From Heligmosomoides polygyrus polygyrus (taxonomy: Eukaryota; Nematoda; Chromadorea; Rhabditida; Heligmosomidae), in the NCBI GenBank assembly GCA_947396885.1, contig OX377205.1:21749407-21813406 (forward strand): a stretch of 64,000 nucleotides of DNA, given 5' to 3'. Positions 56,583 to 64,000 of this stretch are shown here, one piece after another. Made by a program: the position numbers and the translations under genes. Every line of letters begins with the position of its first letter. Positions within the stretch are counted from its first letter, which is position 1. The notes below the pieces were generated by a model, which worked only from the letters and a program-made list of their open reading frames with translations, ran no database searches and was not told the DNA's origin.

Positions 56583-56590
56583 CTATAAAA
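56583..56590 (+). promoter_or_regulatory. Candidate TATA box, astacin copy C
   Basis: CTATAAAA within GCTATAAAAGCCGC, 371 bases before the ATG. It is conserved at 55087-55094 (B, minus) and 31517-31524 (A, minus). The long spacing suggests a leader intron or trans-splicing, or that this is not the start site. Confidence 0.35.
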
Positions 56591-56960
56591 GCCGCTCCGA
56601 ACATCTTGAGATCGTTCTAGTCGGTTCATGTTCCCTCCATGCGAAGGCCTACGCTCCTGTGATTGAAATTCCTTTTCTCCACCGAAGCATACTGATTACC
56701 CTACCACTCTTATGTATAGAAGCCATCTAGGAGCAGAGAATATCTATCCGTTCATAGAAGGCAGTCCATAGTAGCAAATATTCACCTAACGCAACACGTT
56801 TTAGTTCTCAATCTCTTCATATCCTCCCAGAGCACCTTGTAGACGGAACAATCTGCTTCACTCAACTTTTGTTAAGAAAATGGGTTGAAAACAGTGTTGT
56901 TCCCGTTAAAACAGCTCGCTGTTTGTAGAACCCCATGAGGATCAATGCAAAATTTAGGCT

Positions 56961-59900
56961 ATGTCGGCCGCGTACCTCTTGACGGTCTGCCTTTTCTCAA
57001 CATTCGCGCATACACTTCATGCTGAGGTGAGCGTGCAGCATTACTCAAGTTATGGTAAATAACTGATTCAACAACACAGTGCTTGATTGTCTCTCTATCT
57101 CTTAAATCGATGTTTTAGCCTAAAGTCATCGATATTTTTAATGTCGGCGGTGAACAGGATATTATGCAGCTCCGTTCGGGACCCAGGTATCCGCAACGAC
57201 TTTCTCGCACGAAAGACGATTGAAGTTGTTCGGAGGCGTAGACGCGTATTGTTCCAGAAAGCTCTTTAACGCAATAGAGCCCAACTCGACGAGGAAATGG
57301 GAGACCAGAGATCAGTCCGGATACATTGTCATTCCTTATGTGATAAATGCAGATTACGGTAAGCCGCACTCAAACACAGACTAGTTCCTCTGTTTTTCAA
57401 CCATTCGTTCGAAGAAGCAAAAACAAAAGGTATAGCTCTTACGTCCGAACGAATGCTGCATAGCTGAAGCGAGACCTCGCTGGTGGTCATGATTTTGTTA
57501 ACCTTCTCCTTCATTAACCACAGCGTATCAAAAAACGGAAACAAAAGATACTCTGCTAATAAAGACAGAAGTTGACTTTCTGACCAGTTTCTGACCCCTA
57601 GCATTTTAGGCGCTAAAACGAGCACAATAACTGGAGCGATGCAGTCAATCGCAGAGAACACCTGCATTCGCTTCAAAGCTCGTGGTAACGAACCCGACTA
57701 CGTGGAAATTCAGAACATTAAAGGAAATGGGTAAGTGCCCAAAAAACCTGGGTAACTAGATTATTAGAACGCAACGGGAAGGAACTCAGATCCTTTAGCC
57801 ACCGAAATCTGTCACCTCCTTAATGCCCTTCCTCAACTGCAATGGCATTCAATGACATAGAGATTCAGGGGCGAAAAGTATTTTGCGTGTTAAAGTGAGA
57901 AAGAGTCCGAAATTCGGGTTTATGCGACTCACAAGTGTGGACCTGCAGCTAAACGATTTACGTCTAAGGATAAAGTGGTCGCAGTGGAGGCGGTGTCTGT
58001 TGCATTGCAAAAGGATGTTTTATTATAGGCCATCACGAGCTCGCTGCTCCTGGGAAGGCTGATGTACTGTGCATAGATCTTTTTTCTTCTACCAAACAAC
58101 ATATAAGCGGTTTGTCACAGTTTATCGGCCACCCAATTCTTCCAAGAACGATGATGAAAGCCTTATGGACCTACTTCGTCACCTTGTCTCAACCCACCTA
58201 GACACTGTCTTGGTTGGAGATTTCAATTTAAGGATAAACTGGGAAAGCCAGCATTTGTCTAGTTCGGCCAGCATAGCTTTTCTAGAATTTTTCCGAGAAT
58301 GTGGATTTTCGCAGCACGTCAATAAACCTACACATGGATCCAATATCCTTGACTTAGTCCTATCTCCCTCTCCAAATGTTTTTAATTTAGCTATACTTCC
58401 GCCATTGGGAACATCTGATCATAGTGTCATTTCTTTCGGCATAAAAGAGGAATTCATGGATACCCCGCTCCCGCCATTTCCTGATTTTTTGAGTGTTGAC
58501 TATGCTGCTCTCGATAACTACTTTCTTGCTTTAGATTGGTTAGAGATTTTCGATCACTACTCTTCAGTCACCGACGCTTATCAACGGTTTTGCAGAGTCC
58601 TATATGATGCCTTTGCAAAGTTTGTACCCTTCAGATTTCCTGGCCATAGAATTCTGAAATACCCGGCCCACATCCATAATTTGCTTCATCAAAAACAGCG
58701 TCTTTTTCGTGAGTTGGTATCACCTGTAAACAATGAGAGATACAAAAATGTTTGTGCTAGTTTAAACCATCACGTAAAACGATTCTTTGCTAACTATGAA
58801 AGGCGACTTGCCAAACATGCTTCTTGCAAGAAACTATACCAATACCTCCGCTATAAACTCAAGCCTAAAACAACATTGCCAACCTTAGTTGGAGAGGATG
58901 GTTCCAAATTTTGTACCGACCAGGAGAAAGCAGACGCATTAGCCAGTTTTTTCTCCAGCGTTTTCAGCCCACCAAACCTCTCTATGGATGCACTTTCGAG
59001 CACCTTTCCATTTATACGTCATGCATTTGGTGACCTATATTTTCATCCACATGATGTATCTTTAATTCTTAAGCGCCTCAACCCATCTACTTCTGAACCG
59101 TATGACGGAATTCCTCATATAGTATACAGAAGATGTCACTATTCTCTCTCCAAGCCCCTTGCATATCTGTTCAACCTGTCCTTGCTTCTTGGAGAGGTTC
59201 CGCAGATGTGGAAGGAAGCTATTGTAACAGCGATTCCGAAGACTCCGGGCACTAATTTGCTTAATAAATTTCGACCTATTAGTCTTACATCGACTGCTAT
59301 AAAAGTTATGGAAAAAATTGTCAACGAGAAATTGCTATCGTGGCTTAACAAATTTAGTGTTATTCCTCTAGAACAGCACGGCTTTTTACCTGGTGCCTCA
59401 ACTACAACCAATCTGAGTGACACTGCTTACGATCTGCTACAAGCGGTCAATAATGGTAATCTAGTTGATGTGATATATCTTGACCTCTCTAAGGCATTCG
59501 ACAGGGTCTGCCATCAAATTCTGTTAGCCAAATTAGAAATGCTTGGAATTCGAGGCAAGATGTTGAACTGGTTTAAATCGTACTTATCTAATAGAGGTAT
59601 GACGGTAAGGATTAGGCATAGTGTATCCACGAGATATACTTGTGAAAGCGGTGTTCCTCAGGGAGCAGTTTTGTCTCCCTTGTTATTCATGATTTACACT
59701 ATTGAACTGCCTCAAATTCTGAAATCTTCGGCTTATGTTAAACTACAGCTGTACGCTGATGATGTAAAGATATATGGAGTTTATGATAACAAAACTAGAG
59801 TGGAGGTTCGTTCTTCTCTGCAAATATCTATTGAAAAGATGCATCTGTGGGCTTCTAATTCGGGTATACCGCTAAATGCTGAAAAATGTACTGTTATGCA

Positions 59901-62900
59901 CTTTGGAGATGAGGATTTGCCTACTTATGTTGTAAGTGGTAGGGCACTCATTTGTTGTCGCTCAACGAAAGACCTTGGTGTTATATTCGACACTGACCTA
60001 AACTTCTCGAGTCACATTGACGACATAGTTCGTAAAGCAAACAGTACCCTCTTCTGCTTGCTTCGTAACATAAAATGTTCAGATAAGGAAATATTGCTGA
60101 GACTCTACAAGTCATACGTACTGCCTCGTCTTGAATACTGCTCTCCAGTTTGGAGCCCCCACTTAAAGAAAGACATACTTAAAATTGAAAAAGTACAGCA
60201 CGTGTTTACCCGACTCTTATGGTACCGTATATCGCATCCTTTAGGTAGAACCGATATCCCTTGCTATGTCGATAGGCTGAAAACATTTGGGATGAAAACG
60301 CTGGAGGAAAGACGCATTATCTCGGACTTAACTTTCTGTTTCCGAATCCTTAGAAGACAATCTAAATTATCGGCTAGTAAATACTGGGTGTTCATGCCAA
60401 CTAGTATACGCAATGGTAGCTTCAACTTACATTATCGTAAAATTGGCAAGAAAAAGCATTCGTTAATGTTTAATAGTCTTTTCAACCGTTGCGCTAGGTG
60501 GATGCAATTGCTTCCACCTCACATACTAGAAGCCGACAATAGTTCCTCATTCAGAAGGAGGCTAGAGAAGCTTGACCTTGCTCAGCTGTTAGGCAATAGG
60601 TGATGAGTATTGATATTGAGCACATTCTGAATGACGGATCAATTTTGTTGAAATTCGCAGGTGTGTTGCCTGCGGGTTTTAACGAAGTTGGTCCGTTAAT
60701 CAGAATGTGCTCAATGTCAATACGTGTGTTGCCTGTTTCGTGTGTTGCCTGTTTTGTAGTGTGGGACTCAGTTGTATATTCTCATGCCATAGCCTCACGA
60801 AAATTTGGAATAGATGCAGCGAGTTTTTATTAGAGTTCTTGTCCATAACTGTACCCAATGCTCCTGCTGATTTTAATTATGAAGAAAGCCTGGGACTCCT
60901 CAATATGGAAACTTCGCGTTACAGGTGTGTGTTAAGCGTCATTGTTTGTCTGTTTCAAGGTTCCTGGTGGTGAATCGAATATCAGAACGGTAAGTACTTG
61001 GCTTTTATGCCTACTCATGGGACGAACTCACACTACTTCGTTACAGTGTGCGAAGGTAAATGGCAGACATCAAGACTAGTGCATCGTTATCAAACTCCAT
61101 CTGTGCAGAACGCAAGAATACTTTCACATGCATTTTTACTCTGTGACAGCTAATAGACTGAGCTCTTTTGTTCTTGTTTATTTATCCTGTTTTGTTGATA
61201 TCACTATGTTTCCAGTTATTGCTTTAATAATAATGGTAATTGGGGTTTCAGTGCAAAGCACTTCGTTACGTACATGTTGTTTCTAACCTTCTCATCTTCG
61301 TTTTTATTTTTTCATTCTAGTTTATATAGACACCTACATGGTAATATTCATCGGAGTGATTTTTTGGCAAGTTCAGTTTCTATGGAAGCAATACCGGGAG
61401 GAAGCATAATGTGGCTGGTTGCTCGCCTTGGTATGCTCGGAAATTAGACCGGACTCCAAGGTGCTTCGCTCTCGTAAAGTTGCTCGAAAGTGATTTCTTC
61501 ACACACTGGGAATCACGCCATAGCTATACTGAACTTCTGGCTTCTCACTCCTGACGCTTATGATAAACTTCTGCCTAAACATTTTTTTTAACTATTTCGA
61601 CATAATTATACTGTATTTTCGTCATAATTTTAAAAAAATTGCTCTAGTACTTTGAACTGAAACTCCAAATGCTTAGGAAACATAGACTTCCTATCTTAAA
61701 GTATACATAGTGATGTCCCCCATCTGGCTTTGTTTATGTTATTGTTACTAACGCCGCACATGATTTTTTTAATGGTTACCACGTTTTTATTTTTTTGTTT
61801 GTTGTGTTCAAGCGCACTTTTGGTGCATTTAAATAAATAAATAAATAAATAAATGATAATCCATCACAGTGCTGATCTATCTCCATAATATTTCTTCATC
61901 GAATGTTTGGTGCTAAAATTCAGATGCAGTGCGTTCGTCGGACATTCACCTGGCAGCAATCCTGTGATGCTTGAGAACAACAGCGAAGCCACGTAAGTTA
62001 GCTCTAGAGCTTCTTACTATCATCAGAGCAACTGGCTTGCAACAAAGCGGCTACAGCTGACTGGCGCTGCCTTGTATCGGACGCAGAGAGGTGTTTGGTG
62101 GAAAAAAAACAGACTACTATCCCCAAACGAACTGCTGTAGGCCACTCACTAGCACTTATCGCGACCTTGACTCAGAATCTCACTACATTCCACGTTGCCC
62201 TCCAATTTACTTCCAAGAAAACCAAAGCAACTTGGGGCGACGTTCCTTAAATTTCTAAGTGGTGTATTTGAGAAAAGCAATGAGCAACCTAGCTCTCCAA
62301 CGGGAAATATAATAGTTCAGAATTTTAGGGACGAGGTTGATAAAGGATAACGCCTGGCGCTAGGTGATCTCTTTTGTGGGATCAGTCATGTACTCGACTT
62401 CTGTGCGATATCATGGGTGCAACCTGTATGCGTGGCCTATACAACGAAAAGCATCGTGTGGCCGATGAAGAAGTAAACACTGTATGATTTCCCCACAAGT
62501 GGTGCAAATTCAGGGACCCTTGAAGATAGAATGTTTGGTTCTCCTGGACAAGATCCGAACCACGCACGTCAATTGAGGCGCACAAAACAGCACGCATAGC
62601 AGATCAATATTAGACAACGTCTGCCTTTTTTATTAACGTCAAGCTCACACGATTCTTATGAAGGATCCATTTAGATGTTTGAGGCACGACCTTGTTATTC
62701 ACGAGTTGCTGCATGTGATCGGATTATGGCACGAACATCAGCGCGTCGATAGGGACAAGTACATCCAAGTCATCTACCCGAATATTGCCCCAGGTGAGCG
62801 GCACAAATATCATCACGCTGGAAGACTAGACATGGTCATACCTTGAAACAAAGTCAAGGGGTCGAGTGCAGTACGACACGCTCAATAGCAGAGCAGTACA

Positions 62901-63729
62901 TTTCGACGACCGGCAAATTCTTAAACGTGTTCAGCGTCGATTCCATAGAAATCAATGGTGGTACAGGGAAATTTTCAGTGGCACTAGCTATGCAACCACT
63001 TTCAAGCTTGTTAGTTATAAATAGCGTATCTAAGAAGAGAACATTCAGATAACTGGAGCCCATTCGCCTTTGTCGGCAAGGATTTTGGAGCCACCACCTA
63101 CGACCTTCCCTATGATTATACATCAATCATGCATTACGGAAAAACGGTGTTCTCGAGCACTGGAGGAATTACCATGCAGACATTGGATCCCAAATACCAG
63201 GTAAGTGTCACGCGACAACATTCTTATGGACAACATATTGGGAAAAGCATTTTTGTCATTTGTAAATAGCTGCACGGCAAGGAAAGGTTGTATGTGCAGT
63301 GCTACCAATGACTTTCACGTACGCCTTCGTTCTAGGTGCGCATAGAGCAGTGAGATCTTTCTTTATTGGGTTCATTTGAAGAACGACATTACATTGCACT
63401 TTCCGATTGCGCTCTAAGATCGCAACCTGTTCTATGTAGTCCTAAACTATGAAACACAATATCTCGTTTGACTGCATGTGTTATGTAAACGAATTGTCCC
63501 TCTTCCCCCACTACGATGATCTTCGCAAGGGCAGGCATTGAACTGCCTCGAACAACCGCTGCGAAGGCTTAGCAGAACGTTGACTTTACGACACTCAATG
63601 TCTATTCCTCCCAAATTTCAGGACGTAATTGGTACCGCAAAGGAGCCATCAGCAAACGACTACCGCAAGGTCTGTCTCGCATACGGCTGCCAGACCTGCA
63701 TGGGAAGCAAGATGCCGTCATATTCATAG
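56961..63729 (+). CDS. Astacin-family zinc metalloprotease, copy C
   Basis: Seven exons: 56961-57026 (signal peptide), 57119-57358 (pro-region, mature N-terminus), 57610-57730 (NTCIRF), 61924-61992 (GCSAFVG), 62675-62793 (CLRHDLVIHELLHVIGLWHE, zinc ligands and catalytic Glu), 63049-63200 (DYTSIMHYG, Met-turn Tyr) and 63622-63729 (YRKVCLAYGCQTC). All GT-AG with matching phases. AATAAA at 63760. The product is about 280 residues, secreted, catalytic domain only. Exon 2 needs removal of 29 nt (57187-57215, GT...AG) to join its frames. A 3.9 kb LINE sits in intron 3 without touching exons. Apart from exon 2 it is the most intact of the three copies. A role in matrix, cuticle or host-tissue proteolysis is inferred only from the family. 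Confidence 0.8.
57986..60603 (+). pseudogene. Non-LTR retrotransposon endonuclease/reverse transcriptase, truncated
   Basis: A first frame (57986 to about 58090: GGVCCIAKGC, ADVLCIDLF) is the middle of the endonuclease. After a one-base shift the main frame runs to TGA at 60601. It contains FVTVYRPPNSS, VGDFNLRI, LGTSDHSVI, the RT boxes FRPISLTSTAIKVMEK, VIYLDLSKAFDRV, SGVPQGAVLSPLLF and LYADDVKIY, and the C-terminal SYVLPRLEYCSPVW typical of CR1/jockey-group elements. RT catalytic Asp residues are intact. The missing 5' end and frameshift make it a dead copy, but the long intact RT implies a young insertion. Confidence 0.85.
60604..61828 (+). other. 3' region of the LINE
   Basis: No ORF with recognisable domains. 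An inverted word pair near 60617 and 60700 (GAGCACATTCTGA / CAGAATGTGCTC) can pair. Confidence 0.4.
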
Positions 63730-64000
63730 CACCCAACAATCAGATTAGCGTGCATCATTAATAAAACTTGTTCAAGATAAGCGAGGACGTTCTCCAATGA
63801 TGTTTAACCAGCCAGGCTAACGTTGGGGCAAATAAGCGGAAGTTTAAAGTTAGCGATTTTATCACACCACATCGATCGATTTCGGATCTGCACCGCCACT
63901 GAGGGTTTCTATTAGAAATGTGATCTGTCTAAGATATGTCTTTCTTGAACAGCAGAATTGGTTTTAAAGCATGCAACAAATAGGCTTGAAACACGAGCCC

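Larger units (their letters stand above)
57975..61854 (+). mobile_element. CR1/jockey-like non-LTR retrotransposon, 5'-truncated
   Basis: Inserted in intron 3 of astacin copy C: the flanks GGATAAA and TGATAATCC are contiguous in copies A and B. It starts inside the endonuclease domain, has one long ORF and a 1.2 kb 3' region, and ends in a (TAAA)n tail (61829-61854). The target duplication is hidden in the tail. Confidence 0.85.
56330..64000. repeat. Segmental duplication, copy C (inverted)
   Basis: Reverse complement of 50281-55390, interrupted by the LINE at 57975-61854 and running off the window. With copy B it forms a large palindrome centred near 56280. Confidence 0.85.

Noticed and set aside
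1..64000. CRISPR arrays, operons, phage or plasmid functions
   Set aside because: No spaced identical repeats of CRISPR type, no Shine-Dalgarno-led gene strings; introns and retroelements show a eukaryotic nuclear genome.

Overview
The window is nuclear DNA of an animal, most likely a clade V (strongylid/hookworm-like) nematode. The reasons are short GT-AG introns, astacin metalloprotease genes in several copies, RTE-type LINEs, and BEL/Pao retroelements whose env gene is of the phlebovirus-glycoprotein type known from nematode retroelements (Tas, Cer). No prokaryotic gene organisation, CRISPR array or rRNA gene was seen. A 200-base run of N lies at 55555-55754.

Left third (1-22.7 kb): a nest of mobile elements that can be put in order. 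(i) A BEL/Pao env gene on the minus strand is split: its N-terminal part is at 20964-20240, the rest at about 2127-489, followed by a small post-env ORF running off the window edge. (ii) The interruption (2128-20237) is a DNA element with inverted-repeat arms of about 0.5 kb. (iii) Each arm was later hit by an LTR retroelement. The left arm holds a deleted BEL/Pao copy (2436-6900, minus, target duplication GCTTA). The right arm holds a much larger one (8480-19860, plus, near-perfect target duplication CATAC/CATAT). (iv) Inside the large element, a gag-pol-env unit with its own promoter and polyA signal is bounded by inverted repeats (9887-10001 and 18520-18656) and sits between two other gag-like pieces. 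This is the most unusual architecture in the window. A dead mariner (21366-22649) follows.

Middle (22.7-43.7 kb): a head-to-head pair of tRNA-like SINEs, then astacin gene copy A (31145-28252, minus). Next comes the one clearly cellular single-copy gene, an OTU-family deubiquitinase of the Cezanne/A20 type on the plus strand. Fourteen exons (about 32275-43542) join with consistent phase. They carry the catalytic Cys and His motifs and a C-terminal A20-like zinc finger. Its introns contain a SINE and several MITE or fold-back elements.

Right (43.8-64 kb): an RTE LINE (minus) is split inside its reverse transcriptase by a 3.2 kb element with an 8-bp target duplication. That element itself contains a fold-back repeat with tRNA-like arms. 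Then come astacin copies B (minus) and C (plus), arranged as an inverted duplication around the N gap. Copy C has a 3.9 kb non-LTR retrotransposon in an intron. The astacin copies belong to one segmental duplication (A and B direct, C inverted). Cellular coding content is therefore one deubiquitinase gene and three related secreted metalloprotease genes; almost everything else is mobile DNA.
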